Assembly (NCBI RefSeq): GCF_001742285.1
Contig: NZ_MIEK01000008.1
Span: forward strand, 1-64,000
Length of the DNA: 64,000 nt
From: Enterococcus rivorum
GTDB lineage: Bacteria > Bacillota > Bacilli > Lactobacillales > Enterococcaceae
Direction: 5' to 3'
Shown: positions 45,182 through 53,488 of the stretch, one piece after another
How the letters are laid out: every line of letters starts with the position of its first letter
How positions within the stretch are numbered: position 1 is the first letter of the stretch
Translations under genes and position numbers: made by a program
The notes under the pieces: generated by a model
Told to the model about the DNA's origin: nothing
The model's database searches: none
The model's input: the letters and a program-made list of their open reading frames with translations, nothing else

Positions 45182-46339
45182 TTATACTAGCTCATAATAT
45201 GAATCTCTAACTTTTTCAAATAATTTAGTGTAAGGTTTCAAGCCTGTATATTCTTCTATTACTGCATCTAAACCTTTTTCAGCAATTGCCGACTGAATTT
45301 TACACGCTTCTTCATCTGATGGATTTTCAAATTTTAAAGCAGCTGCTACTGCTACCGCCAATGCTTTCGGTGTTTCATTAAATGCCTCTACAAACTGCCT
45401 TGCTGGTTGAACAAAGCGGTCATTCTCACCAATTTTACGAATCGGTGAACGCCCTACTCTAACAACATAATCTGAAACATAAGGATTTTTAAACCGTTCG
45501 ATAATTTTATCAATATATTCTTGATGTTCTCGATGAGAAAATCGGAATTTTTTTTCTAATAAAGCCCCGGTTTCTTCAAGAGCACTGCGCACAATAAAAA
45601 GAACTTTTTCATTATGGATCGCATCTTCAATAGATTCAATATTTTTCATATAACCAAAATAAGCGGTTACTGCGTGTCCTGTATTTACAGTAAATAATTT
45701 TCTTTCTATATATGGCGTTAAATCAGAAACATACGTTAATCCATCAATTTGTGGTCTGTTTGCTGGATTTTCAGGTGTTTCTACTACCCATTCATAAAAT
45801 GGCTCGACCGTAACTGCTAACAAATCTTGATTTTCTTGATTCGGAACGATCCGATCAACTGCTGAATCTGGGAAAGCTAGGTACTCCTCTGCAAAGCCTT
45901 GTTCTTTTTTGTCTAATAAAAGATAGACTTGCTCTTTTAAAATAGTTGACCCACCAATCATATTTTCACAGGCAATAATCGTCAATGGTTGCTTTATCTT
46001 TTGAGCCATCCTGTTCTTAATTCCTTTTGCAAGACTTGGGGCTAATATAGGTAAGATTGTTGGACCTACAGCAGTCGTCACTATCTCAGCTTCACTGATT
46101 AGATGAACCAACTTCTCCTCTTCTTGACTACTATTAACTGCAGCAATATTATTTACAATGAATGTTTCTTGGGCTTCATTCGCCAAAGTCACTTGATACT
46201 CTTTTTTAAGATTTATTTCATTTACGATTGTTTGATTCACATCTGCAAAAACCACTTCATAACCTGCATCAACTAGTAACCAGCCAATAAATCCTCTACC
46301 AATATTTCCGGCACCAAAATGAACTGCTTTTTTCTTCAT
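45182..46339 (-). CDS. mtlD: Mannitol-1-phosphate 5-dehydrogenase
   Basis: The 385-residue NAD-dependent polyol dehydrogenase converts mannitol 1-phosphate to fructose 6-phosphate. The Rossmann start HFGAGNIGRGFIG (residues 7-19) and the catalytic-domain run KLFTVNTGHAVTAYFGY (catalytic Lys) are those of MtlD. The ATG overlaps the last four bases of mtlF (ATGA-type overlap), so the two are coupled. It is the last gene of mtlA-mtlR-mtlF-mtlD. Confidence 0.96.
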   Translation of the reverse strand: MKKKAVHFGAGNIGRGFIGWLLVDAGYEVVFADVNQTIVNEINLKKEYQVTLANEAQETFIVNNIAAVNSSQEEEKLVHLISEAEIVTTAVGPTILPILAPSLAKGIKNRMAQKIKQPLTIIACENMIGGSTILKEQVYLLLDKKEQGFAEEYLAFPDSAVDRIVPNQENQDLLAVTVEPFYEWVVETPENPANRPQIDGLTYVSDLTPYIERKLFTVNTGHAVTAYFGYMKNIESIEDAIHNEKVLFIVRSALEETGALLEKKFRFSHREHQEYIDKIIERFKNPYVSDYVVRVGRSPIRKIGENDRFVQPARQFVEAFNETPKALAVAVAAALKFENPSDEEACKIQSAIAEKGLDAVIEEYTGLKPYTKLFEKVRDSYYELV

Positions 46340-46770
46340 GCGACAAGCCCTCCTTGAAAAAGAACCATGATTTCTTCTTCAGAGGTTGCAGCAATAATTT
46401 TTTCAACATTTTCGATTTCTGAACAAACCATCGCAATTTCAGAAAGTAATTCTAAATGTTCATTTTCGATTCCAGCAATCCCAATAATTAATTTCACTTC
46501 ATTTCCATCAAAACTAACACCATTTGGGACTTGGATTAATACAATTCCTGATTCCGAAATAAATTTTTTGGCATCATCTGTTCCATGGGGAATCGCCACC
46601 ATATTGCCAATAAAAGTACTAGTTAAAGCATCTCTTTCAATCATTTTTTCAATATATTCTTCGGAAATATAGCCTTGCTCCTTTAATAACGCCCCTGCAC
46701 CTTCGATAGCTTCAATTTTATCGTTAAACTGTTTATTCAACACAATATCTTCTTTCTTTAACGCAATCAT
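46336..46770 (-). CDS. mtlF: Mannitol PTS EIIA component
   Basis: The 144-residue cytoplasmic phospho-carrier passes phosphate from HPr to the EIIB domain of MtlA. The active histidine is His62 in GNMVAIPHGTDDAKKFI. The length is normal for a separate MtlF. The ATG follows TAGGAGGAAAAAAG, which lies inside the end of mtlR; the two genes overlap by 38 bases in different frames. Confidence 0.95.
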   Translation of the reverse strand: MIALKKEDIVLNKQFNDKIEAIEGAGALLKEQGYISEEYIEKMIERDALTSTFIGNMVAIPHGTDDAKKFISESGIVLIQVPNGVSFDGNEVKLIIGIAGIENEHLELLSEIAMVCSEIENVEKIIAATSEEEIMVLFQGGLVA

Positions 46771-48856
46771 CTTTTTTCCTCCTATCGTCTAAATAATGGA
46801 GTAACTGTTCAACAAAATAACTAGAAACTTCATCTACAGAACTGTACTCTAGCAAATGACAAAGTTCTTCATTATCGACAAAATTTGCACTAATAAAACT
46901 TAAAACTTCCAAGCCCTGTTGAGAAAATTTCTCTGGTGCTAAAAGTAAGACTAGCTTATCAACCAATAATTTAGAGTCATCCATACTTTTGATTAAAATC
47001 GGTTGCTCTAAAGAAAACAGTTGAAAAAATGGTTGCTTAATTGATTCATCCCGTGCATGAAACATGCCAATTTTTGTATCTGGAATCCCAAAACCGCTCC
47101 ATTTTCCTTCTCCATATAACGCATTCACCAGTATCTCAACTTCAATTTCTGGATCTTTCTCTAAAAGCTGGGTGCAAATCGCTCGAATCACATCTTCGAT
47201 CGTTCCTACTTGTTCTGCCAATTTTCCATATTTAAAATTTTTCAAAATAGACAAAACAACGCCTGAATAGATTTGTTGTTCTTCTAAATAATTACTAGCT
47301 TCTAATAACGTTAACTGACTTTTTTGTTCCTCTTTAGGGATTCTTTTTTGATACGTGGTTCCTTTATTTCGTAAAAACATCTCAATTTGAGCTAATTCCT
47401 GCTCTGTTAAAATCGGTGAAACTAAAAAATACTCAAAATCAACGTTTCCCAGATCGATGGTGGAAATAATTATATCAACTTTTTTTTCAGCAATTGTTCG
47501 AGGTAACTCAAAAAGAGAAACAGTGTTCAAATGTTTTAATTGAGGCACTCTTTGATGCAATCTCGTAACCAACATACGTGAAGTACCTATTCCACTAGCA
47601 CAAACAACTAATCCAGAAAATTCATTTTCACTCTCTAGTTGTAAAATGACAGACCCAAAATGAAGAACTAAATAGCCAATTTCTTCATCTGGAGCGATAG
47701 CTCCTTTATATATTTGATCAAAAATTCTACGAATCATCGTAAATAATTCTGAATAATCATTTTTGATAGACTCTAACAGAGGATTATAGATTCGCATCCC
47801 TTGTTTTAACCTTCTTAAAGTTGGTTTCAAATGCGAAACTAATCCTTTTAATAATTGATCTTTAGGTAAGTTTTGTCCTAATTCCTTTTCAACTTGGTTA
47901 ATTATTTTATTGGCGAGGATAACCACTTGCATATCTTCATTTTCGATAAACTGTTCATCGGCTGTCCTCGGTTTTGCTCCTCTTAAATAAAGAGTTACAT
48001 ATGTCGCTTCACCATCTGGAACAGCCTCTTCCTCCATCTCTAAAATCTCTGCCAATAATTGTTTCGCCAATTGAAATTCTGGATAATCTTCCAAAGATTC
48101 ATCTGAACGATACGCTTGGACAAAATGACCTTCAAGTATCCTTTCCACAACTATCGCAATGTGAACAACCAAATTTAAATAAGCTTCATCACTAACCACA
48201 TTAGGGTTTTCTTCACGCCATTCTCTAATTTTCCCCTCAACTTTCCATAACAATGATTCATCTACCAAATTCAACAAGCGGTCTTCCATCCATTCGCTAG
48301 TTAACTCACTTCTTGATTTTTCTTGAAAAAATTTAAGTAACTGATAATTAGGGAATTGTTGAGTAAAAACTTCACTCATTAAGTTGCGCTTCTGGGTCTC
48401 AGATCCTTTTAGAAAGACACCAAGACCTCTTCGCCGTTCAACTTGTACTGAATCTGGTAACCATTCCTCTAATTTCGTTAAATCATTGCTAATTGTTGAG
48501 ACTGTAACATTTAAATCATTGGCCAAACCAACTAGTTTGAGCCCTCCATCTTCTTTCAACAATGCTTTAAGAATTTTCTGTTGTCGTTCTTCTGGACTAT
48601 ATTCGTTATAGGATAAATCCATGAAATACCAACGAAAATTTTGTTTTTCTTTTTCTGTGCCAATTAATATTATCTTTCCTTGCTCTTTTTTTATCTTTAA
48701 ATCGTAAGCAAGCAACGTATCTTCCACTTCTTTCATATCACGACGAATCGTCCGTTCACTAACATTCAACTCTTCAGATACTTTTTTTATAGAAACTGGC
48801 AACTGACTAATTAATAGTTGTTCCAAAATTAATCTAGCTCTTGCTGAAAGATACAT
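46733..48856 (-). CDS. mtlR: Mannitol operon activator MtlR
   Basis: The 707-residue PTS-controlled activator has N-terminal helix-turn-helix domains (KKVSEELNVSERTIRRDMKEVE and GLANDLNVTVSTISNDLTKLE), two PRD domains (about 190-400), an EIIB-like domain with Cys in LVVCASGIGTSR near 418, and a C-terminal EIIA-like domain with His in IGMFHARDES. Phosphorylation by HPr and EII components sets its activity. The ATG follows AGGGGGAAGCAAGC. It lies between mtlA and mtlF as in other Firmicutes. A perfect dyad upstream of mtlA is its likely site. Confidence 0.95.
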   Translation of the reverse strand: MYLSARARLILEQLLISQLPVSIKKVSEELNVSERTIRRDMKEVEDTLLAYDLKIKKEQGKIILIGTEKEKQNFRWYFMDLSYNEYSPEERQQKILKALLKEDGGLKLVGLANDLNVTVSTISNDLTKLEEWLPDSVQVERRRGLGVFLKGSETQKRNLMSEVFTQQFPNYQLLKFFQEKSRSELTSEWMEDRLLNLVDESLLWKVEGKIREWREENPNVVSDEAYLNLVVHIAIVVERILEGHFVQAYRSDESLEDYPEFQLAKQLLAEILEMEEEAVPDGEATYVTLYLRGAKPRTADEQFIENEDMQVVILANKIINQVEKELGQNLPKDQLLKGLVSHLKPTLRRLKQGMRIYNPLLESIKNDYSELFTMIRRIFDQIYKGAIAPDEEIGYLVLHFGSVILQLESENEFSGLVVCASGIGTSRMLVTRLHQRVPQLKHLNTVSLFELPRTIAEKKVDIIISTIDLGNVDFEYFLVSPILTEQELAQIEMFLRNKGTTYQKRIPKEEQKSQLTLLEASNYLEEQQIYSGVVLSILKNFKYGKLAEQVGTIEDVIRAICTQLLEKDPEIEVEILVNALYGEGKWSGFGIPDTKIGMFHARDESIKQPFFQLFSLEQPILIKSMDDSKLLVDKLVLLLAPEKFSQQGLEVLSFISANFVDNEELCHLLEYSSVDEVSSYFVEQLLHYLDDRRKKDDCVKERRYCVE

Positions 48857-48881
48857 GCTTGCTTCCCCCTAATTCTTTATC

Positions 48882-50327
48882 TTATTCTGATTTTTTAACG
48901 TGAACTAATGCAGCAACCAATTCGTCATACTTATCACTACTTAAAAAATTATCTACAGAGACATGATACGCTTTTGGTAGACGTTCTTTCGCTCTAGAGG
49001 TTAAATCTTTATGTGTCACGACAATATCAGCATCTTCTGGTAACTGTGCAATTGCTGAATTGACGACTTCAATAGCTAATCCAGCTTTTTTCACTTTGTT
49101 TCTCAAAACAGAAGCTCCCATAGCACTAGATCCCATTCCAGCATCACAAGCAAAAATAATTTTTTTTGTTTCCACCAAACTATCATTGGTTTCTCTAAAG
49201 TTCATTGTTTGTTCCTGGTTTGAAGTACCCATTGGTGTCACGCTTTGACGACCTTTTAACGCACTAACTTTTTCTGATGCAGCTGCTAGATCCGTTTCAC
49301 TTTCTTTAGCTGTTTTCAAAATTAGACTACCTATAGCAAACGATACTGCGGTTGCCACTAAAATACCTGCAATCACTCCAAAATAACCATCTCTAGGTGT
49401 CATGGCTAAAATGGCAAAAATACTGCCTGGTGAAGCTGGTGCAACTAACCCTGCATTCAAAAGAGATAACGTAAAGACACCACTCATTCCACCACCTATT
49501 GCTGCCAATATTAAGGCTGGTTTCATCAAAATATAAGGGAAATAAATTTCATGAATTCCACCTAAAAAATGAATAATAATTGCACCTGGAGCGGTTTGTT
49601 TCGCAGTCCCTTTCCCAAACAAAGTATAAGCTAGTAAAATTCCTAATCCAGGTCCAGGATTTGCTTCTAGTAAAAATAGGACCGAACGACCCGTTTCTGC
49701 TGCTTGCTCAATTGCAATCGGGCTAATTACCCCATGATTGATTGCATTATTTAAAAATAAGACTTTAGCAGGTTCAATAAAAATACTCGCTAAAGGTAAC
49801 AACGAGTGTTCGATTAAGAAACTTACGCCTGAAGCCAAAGCAACATTTAATCCTTCAACAGCTGGGCCAATTACCCAAAATGATAAAATAGCCAAGATAG
49901 AAGCGAGTATCCCTGAAGAAAAATTGTTTACTAGCATTTCAAACCCTGGTTTTACTTTTCCATCTATTAATTGATCAAATTTTTTCATGCAGTAGGCACC
50001 CAAAGGACCAACAATCATAGCTCCCAAGAACATAGGAATGTTTGATCCAGTGATGACTCCCATGGTAACCATGGCTCCTACTACCCCACCACGAATATCA
50101 TAAACAAGACGTCCCCCAGTAAAACCAATCAAAATAGGCAATAAGTAATTGATTGTCGGTCCAGTCATTTGATTTAATTGCTCATTTGGAAACCAGCCAG
50201 TCGGAATAAATAACGCGGTTAAAATTCCCCAAGCAATAAATGCACCAATATTTGGCATAATCATTCCACTAAGAAAACTTCCAAACTGCTGAACTTTTAC
50301 CTTTACATTTCCCTGTGTCTGCTCCAT
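48882..50327 (-). CDS. mtlA: Mannitol-specific PTS EIICB component
   Basis: This 481-residue permease imports and phosphorylates mannitol. The EIIC membrane part (about 1-345) has FGSFLSGMIMPNIGAFIAWG and GPGLGILLAY, with the conserved GGIHEIYFPY. A linker and an EIIB domain with Cys394 (FACDAGMGSSAMGASVLR) follow. There is no fused EIIA, which is supplied by mtlF. The ATG follows AAGGAGGATATAGA. Its promoter region carries the operator cluster at 50395-50510. Confidence 0.96.
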   Translation of the reverse strand: MEQTQGNVKVKVQQFGSFLSGMIMPNIGAFIAWGILTALFIPTGWFPNEQLNQMTGPTINYLLPILIGFTGGRLVYDIRGGVVGAMVTMGVITGSNIPMFLGAMIVGPLGAYCMKKFDQLIDGKVKPGFEMLVNNFSSGILASILAILSFWVIGPAVEGLNVALASGVSFLIEHSLLPLASIFIEPAKVLFLNNAINHGVISPIAIEQAAETGRSVLFLLEANPGPGLGILLAYTLFGKGTAKQTAPGAIIIHFLGGIHEIYFPYILMKPALILAAIGGGMSGVFTLSLLNAGLVAPASPGSIFAILAMTPRDGYFGVIAGILVATAVSFAIGSLILKTAKESETDLAAASEKVSALKGRQSVTPMGTSNQEQTMNFRETNDSLVETKKIIFACDAGMGSSAMGASVLRNKVKKAGLAIEVVNSAIAQLPEDADIVVTHKDLTSRAKERLPKAYHVSVDNFLSSDKYDELVAALVHVKKSE

Positions 50328-50394
50328 TCTATATCCTCCTTAGTGACAAAACATATTCGCTTTAGCCACTATCTTTTCTTGTTTTATTGATGAT

Positions 50395-50412
50395 TTAATC
50401 TGCGCAGATTAA
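50395..50412. promoter_or_regulatory. 18-bp perfect palindrome in the mtlA leader
   Basis: TTAATCTGCGCAGATTAA is fully self-complementary and lies in the transcribed leader, about 45-60 bases after the -10. It may be an extra operator or a small RNA hairpin. No known binding motif is matched. Confidence 0.5.
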
Positions 50413-50442
50413 TCTGACAACGCCTCTTGCTGTCATCCATAT

Positions 50443-50459
50443 TGTAACCGCTGACTATA
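50443..50459 (-). promoter_or_regulatory. mtlA -10 with overlapping cre-like site
   Basis: TATAGT (minus strand, 50454-50459) is the likely -10. TGTAACCGCTGACT (50443-50456, plus strand) fits the cre consensus TGNAANCGNTTNCA at 12 of 14 positions and overlaps it. CcpA bound there would block transcription when glucose is present. Confidence 0.55.
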
Positions 50460-50485
50460 CTAGAAACAACAACAGGAAAACATTG

Positions 50486-50510
50486 TTTTGTCCAACCCTC
50501 TTGGACAAAA
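50486..50510 (-). promoter_or_regulatory. MtlR-type operator upstream of mtlA
   Basis: TTTTGTCCAA and TTGGACAAAA are perfect 10-bp inverted repeats around a five-base centre, about 27 bases upstream of the -10. Position and symmetry fit an activator site for MtlR. Confidence 0.7.
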
Positions 50511-50551
50511 TTTGCAATTACTCAAATAATTAACTTCAAAAAAAATAACAA

Positions 50552-50594
50552 ATAAAAAAGCTAACGATGAATATCTCTCAAACGTTCGCTTTAT
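50552..50594 (-). terminator. Terminator after the TfoX-like gene
   Basis: AAAGCGAACG and CGTTAGCTTT pair imperfectly (one mismatch), with TTTTTTATTTG following on the minus strand, 32 bases past the gene. Confidence 0.7.
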
Positions 50595-50625
50595 TATGGA
50601 TAAATACTATATTTTCTTTTCCTGA

Positions 50626-50880
50626 CTATTTTAAAGACTTATAAAATTTTTGTAAATCTTTTTTCGTTTCTAAAGGTAATTGTACGGTTCGCATTCTTCG
50701 ACATCCCGCTTCTAATGAATATAGAAAAGAAAGACATGCCGATTTATCTACATTTTCAAAAACAAGTAAAAAGGCGGCTTTGCTTCCTACTTCATCTAAT
50801 TTTTCTGCAGTATGAATTCCAACTTTTTTCAATTTCCCACTACTTACTTTACCAATTCCGTCAACGTCTTCAATTTTCAT
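50626..50880 (-). CDS. TfoX C-terminal domain-like protein
   Basis: The 84-residue protein corresponds to the TfoX/Sxy C-terminal domain alone: IEDVDGIGKVSSGKLKKVGIHTAEKLDEVGSKAAFL (a helix-hairpin-helix-like fold) then SLEAGCRRMRTVQLPLETKKDLQKFY. In gamma-proteobacteria full TfoX controls competence; the role of the lone domain in Firmicutes is unknown. The start at 50880 overlaps the stop of the zinc-ribbon gene (CTATGA), so the two are coupled; a start at 50898 has no ribosome site. Confidence 0.8.
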   Translation of the reverse strand: MKIEDVDGIGKVSSGKLKKVGIHTAEKLDEVGSKAAFLLVFENVDKSACLSFLYSLEAGCRRMRTVQLPLETKKDLQKFYKSLK

Positions 50881-51122
50881 AGAGACTGATCTTTCCATAA
50901 AGGTAATTCCATTAACTGTGCAACAGCCACTTTTTTTGCAACAGCTTTTTCTAGTCCTTGTGTTCTAATGATAAATTCGGTCATACTAACTACTTTTTCT
51001 TGAAAACTATGCATCGTTCCATCTTCTCTAGCACAATGGACACAATAATCTTTTGTCATATCCTGCAAAGCAAAATCTTCTTTATTCCTCATAAGCATTC
51101 CACAAGCAACACATGTCTTCAT
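50877..51122 (-). CDS. Zinc-ribbon domain protein
   Basis: The 81-residue protein begins MKTCVACGMLMRNKEDFAL and continues KDYCVHCAREDG, a CxxC...CxxC zinc ribbon (residues 4-32). A helical C-terminal half includes a KAVAKKVAVAQL stretch. The family is known as a putative zinc-ribbon protein; the function is unknown. The start is the ATG eight bases after AAGGAG; a GTG three codons earlier is too close to that site. It lies 12 bases after the TetR gene and overlaps the TfoX-like gene. Confidence 0.8.
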   Translation of the reverse strand: MKTCVACGMLMRNKEDFALQDMTKDYCVHCAREDGTMHSFQEKVVSMTEFIIRTQGLEKAVAKKVAVAQLMELPLWKDQSL

Positions 51123-51134
51123 TTTTTCCACTCC

Positions 51135-51695
51135 TTACTTAATCATCTTTAAATAATTTTCAATCCATTGATTTCTATTTTTAGAAATTATGTCCTCCTT
51201 GCCAAATAAATCATCGTTGTTTAAGTAATAATGAATTAATCCCAACCATGTATTAAATAGCATACTTAATGGAACCTTTATATCTTCCTTCAAAAGTAAA
51301 CCAAAGTGATGTGAAAAAATAGATTGAATCCCTAAATAACAAACATTTACTTGCTCACCTAATAATCGTCTTTGACTAATAAAATTTCGATACAGCGCTT
51401 CATGTTGAGATAAAATTTCCAAATGAATAAATAAAAAGGCTTCCACTGTATCAATATCTTCTAGATTTACCTTGTCAATCTTTTCTGAAAACTCTTGTTT
51501 TAATTGTGCAATCACTGCTTCCATTAATACGTCTTGATTTTGATAATGTAAAAAAATAGTTCCTTTGGCTACGCCAGCCCGTTGACTAATCTCATCTACA
51601 GATGTTTGAACAAAGCCTTTTTCTGAATATAATTCAGTAGCGGCGATTAAAATCTTATTCTTTGTTCGTTTCTTCTTTTCATCTCTTTTATTGAT
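51135..51695 (-). CDS. TetR/AcrR family regulator with no standard start codon
   Basis: The frame encodes a complete TetR protein: KRDEKKKRTKNKILIAATELYSEKG, then the recognition helix region SVDEISQRAGVAKGTIFLHY, and a ligand domain ending NQWIENYLKMIK. In frame, no ATG, GTG or TTG precedes the HTH. The codon at the expected place (51693-51695, seven bases after GGGGG) is ATC, followed by AAT AAA AGA GAT. The nearest ATG (51524) would remove the DNA-binding domain. So it is either initiated at ATC, or its ATG was lost by one base change. A TetR-type operator sits directly upstream. Confidence 0.75.
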   Translation of the reverse strand: MNKRDEKKKRTKNKILIAATELYSEKGFVQTSVDEISQRAGVAKGTIFLHYQNQDVLMEAVIAQLKQEFSEKIDKVNLEDIDTVEAFLFIHLEILSQHEALYRNFISQRRLLGEQVNVCYLGIQSIFSHHFGLLLKEDIKVPLSMLFNTWLGLIHYYLNNDDLFGKEDIISKNRNQWIENYLKMIK

Positions 51696-51709
51696 AGTAA
51701 ATCCCCCTA

Positions 51710-51731
51710 AAAATGACTATACAGTCATTTT
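51710..51731. promoter_or_regulatory. TetR-type operator
   Basis: AAAATGACT and AGTCATTTT, 9-bp half sites with a four-base centre (ATAC), form a perfect dyad 15 bases upstream of the TetR reading frame. This is the classic TGACT-AGTCA form of TetR-family autoregulation. Confidence 0.75.
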
Positions 51732-51903
51732 AATATTTAAAAAAAGAATGTGAATCCTAAAATTTAGAAATAATTAGTTTAGCAACAAATTTATGATAAT
51801 TTTTCACTCTTCATTCGCTTTTCTTTTGTCATAATAAATATGATTTACATTAATATCTATTAATTCCAAACAAAGTATCTATTGAAATAGTTCTTTTAAC
51901 GAA

Positions 51904-51948
51904 TAGCTTTTGCTGGTATTTTTTTTGGGGAAGATACAGCAAAAGCTA
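51904..51948. repeat. 12-bp inverted repeat
   Basis: TAGCTTTTGCTG (51904-51915) and CAGCAAAAGCTA (51937-51948) are exact reverse complements. The 21-base loop holds a run of eight T and GGGG. No T-run follows either arm, so it is not a normal terminator. Confidence 0.6.
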
Positions 51949-52144
51949 TCGACACATTATTTATCATCCGACACACAATAATAATGTTATAATTAATAAT
52001 ACATTATTAATATATATTTGTAAACTTTTCTATACCAATTAGTAAATTAAAGAAATTGATATGAAAAAGATTCCTTTTCTTTTTTTATCCTCTTTCTCTA
52101 TATGGATATATCTTTTAAAATACAGAAAAAAAGATATAAAATCA

Positions 52145-52312
52145 CTAAGGAGCTGTGACATTAGTATAGCCCAAACCACAAAAAACGAATAAACGGTGTT
52201 CCAGAAGCAACTCTCTCAGAAATAAGCCGAATAATCTCAAAAATATGAAAAGCTATTTTCGGATTATTCGGTTTATTTCTCGGAGCTAACCACTTCTGTC
52301 ACGACCTCTTAG
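52145..52312 (+). mobile_element. MITE-like repeat family 3, copy 1
   Basis: A 168-bp element has imperfect terminal inverted repeats: CTAAGGAGCTGTGACA at the left and, inverted at the right, CTAAGAGGTCGTGACA. Its central part can fold through GAAATAAGCCGAATAAT and ATTATTCGGTTTATTTC. It is over 85 percent identical by eye to 56942-57117 in the opposite orientation. No protein is encoded. Confidence 0.75.
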
Positions 52313-52323
52313 TGAGTTCTATT

Positions 52324-52992
52324 CTAATTTATTTTTGCATTACCTCGAGCAATCATTCGTTGAATTTTTTCTGAATTGTTCTCTAAGTAAGAACCGTGTC
52401 CACAGTAATAGCGAGCATATTGGTCTTTGCTAATTTTTTCAAAAGATTGGATTGCAGCCGTTTTGTCTTGGGTTGCCATAGCCGGAAAAGGAAAAATAAA
52501 TCGTCTATCACCAGCAATTGCGTTTCCTCCTTTCGTTTGTATTAAATCTCCTACAAAGGCAAAATGAGTCCTTAAATCTATAAGAGAGATGGAACCTCTT
52601 GTATGTCCTGGTGTTTCTTTAACAAGCAAAGAGCCCACATAATCCCCCTCTTTAACTAATCGGTCTACTTGAACCGGTAAGGGACTCAACTTCCTTTCCT
52701 TGTGGTTTAAATCTTGGTTCTCTTTTTCTGATAAAATAATTTCTGCTTTTGGAAATACTTTTTTTATCTTATCAACATCACCAATATGGTCACTATGGGC
52801 ATGAGTTAAAATAATATGCTTTAAGGGACATCCTTCTGATTGAATCACATCAATGATTTTACGACTCTCTCCTTTTTTGCTGCAATCAATTAGGGTCATA
52901 AATTTTTGCTCTTTAATCAAATAACAATTTATAGGAAAAAGTCTAGGCATCGTAACTAATTGGTTATGAAACTTTTCTCTAATTACTTTCAT
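52324..52992 (-). CDS. Metallo-beta-lactamase fold hydrolase
   Basis: The 222-residue protein has the MBL zinc motif THAHSDHIGD (HxHxDH) near residue 60, TPGHTRGSISL for the next His ligand, and FVGDLI for the bridging Asp; a further His lies in YYCGHGS. The family hydrolyses thioesters, lactones and related substrates; the specific one is unknown. The start is ATG 52992, after GAGGTCGCTGCCG, inside the end of the MerR gene (14-base overlap). An upstream frame to 53052 lacks a ribosome site. It is co-expressed with the MerR regulator. Confidence 0.88.
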   Translation of the reverse strand: MKVIREKFHNQLVTMPRLFPINCYLIKEQKFMTLIDCSKKGESRKIIDVIQSEGCPLKHIILTHAHSDHIGDVDKIKKVFPKAEIILSEKENQDLNHKERKLSPLPVQVDRLVKEGDYVGSLLVKETPGHTRGSISLIDLRTHFAFVGDLIQTKGGNAIAGDRRFIFPFPAMATQDKTAAIQSFEKISKDQYARYYCGHGSYLENNSEKIQRMIARGNAKIN

Positions 52993-53440
52993 CGGCAGCG
53001 ACCTCATAAATGCTATTAAATATATTTCCGATAAACTGATCCATATATTCACCTAGTTCATCCCTTTTTTCCAGATATTCAGAATAAGAATCTGGCATCG
53101 GTAACTCTTCTAGTAGCTCAATAATCTGCTGATAATGATGAATTGCCTGCTTCAAATCCATTATTTTTTTCCCTAATAATTCTTGTCCTTTAGCGTTACA
53201 ATTTTCAGATAAGGGGCTATTCATCAAGTTCATAAATGCTCCAATTTCTTTCACCGAAAAATGGGCATATTTCATAACCGCAATATATTGGAGCTCTTTC
53301 ATGTTTTTTTCTGTATACTGACGATACCTATTTTCTCCTCTTTCAGGTTTAATTAAACCTTCCTTTTCATAAAAACGAATCGTATCTTCGCTGATTTTAG
53401 ATTGCTGAGACGCTTCTTTGATATGCCATTTCCTTTTCAT
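52979..53440 (-). CDS. MerR-family transcriptional regulator
   Basis: The 153-residue activator has a MerR helix-turn-helix with wing (WHIKEASQQSKISEDTIRFYEKEGLI, residues 5-30, then NRYRQYTEKNMKELQYI) and a coiled-coil dimer helix (about 75-125). The effector region lacks the metal-binding Cys cluster of mercury or copper sensors, so a small organic ligand or none is more likely. The ATG follows GAGGTGATAAA. Its promoter has the 19-base spacer typical of MerR targets, so it probably controls itself and the hydrolase. Confidence 0.9.
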   Translation of the reverse strand: MKRKWHIKEASQQSKISEDTIRFYEKEGLIKPERGENRYRQYTEKNMKELQYIAVMKYAHFSVKEIGAFMNLMNSPLSENCNAKGQELLGKKIMDLKQAIHHYQQIIELLEELPMPDSYSEYLEKRDELGEYMDQFIGNIFNSIYEVAADESN

Positions 53441-53457
53441 TTTATCACCTCACAGAT

Positions 53458-53488
53458 ATTCTATCATTGGAGTAAACTCAAAGGTCAA
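53458..53488 (-). promoter_or_regulatory. MerR-type promoter with 19-bp spacer
   Basis: On the minus strand TTGACC (53483-53488) and TAGAAT (53458-53463) are 19 bases apart, the over-long spacing that MerR proteins untwist. The spacer holds a dyad TTTGAGTTTACTCCAA. The -35 overlaps the stop codon of the ABC-F gene. Confidence 0.7.

Larger units (their letters stand above)
51732..52323. other. 592-base gap with an inverted repeat and a MITE
   Basis: The gap contains a 12-bp inverted repeat (51904-51948) and a MITE-like element (52145-52312). The rest is very AT-rich with no supported gene. Confidence 0.6.
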
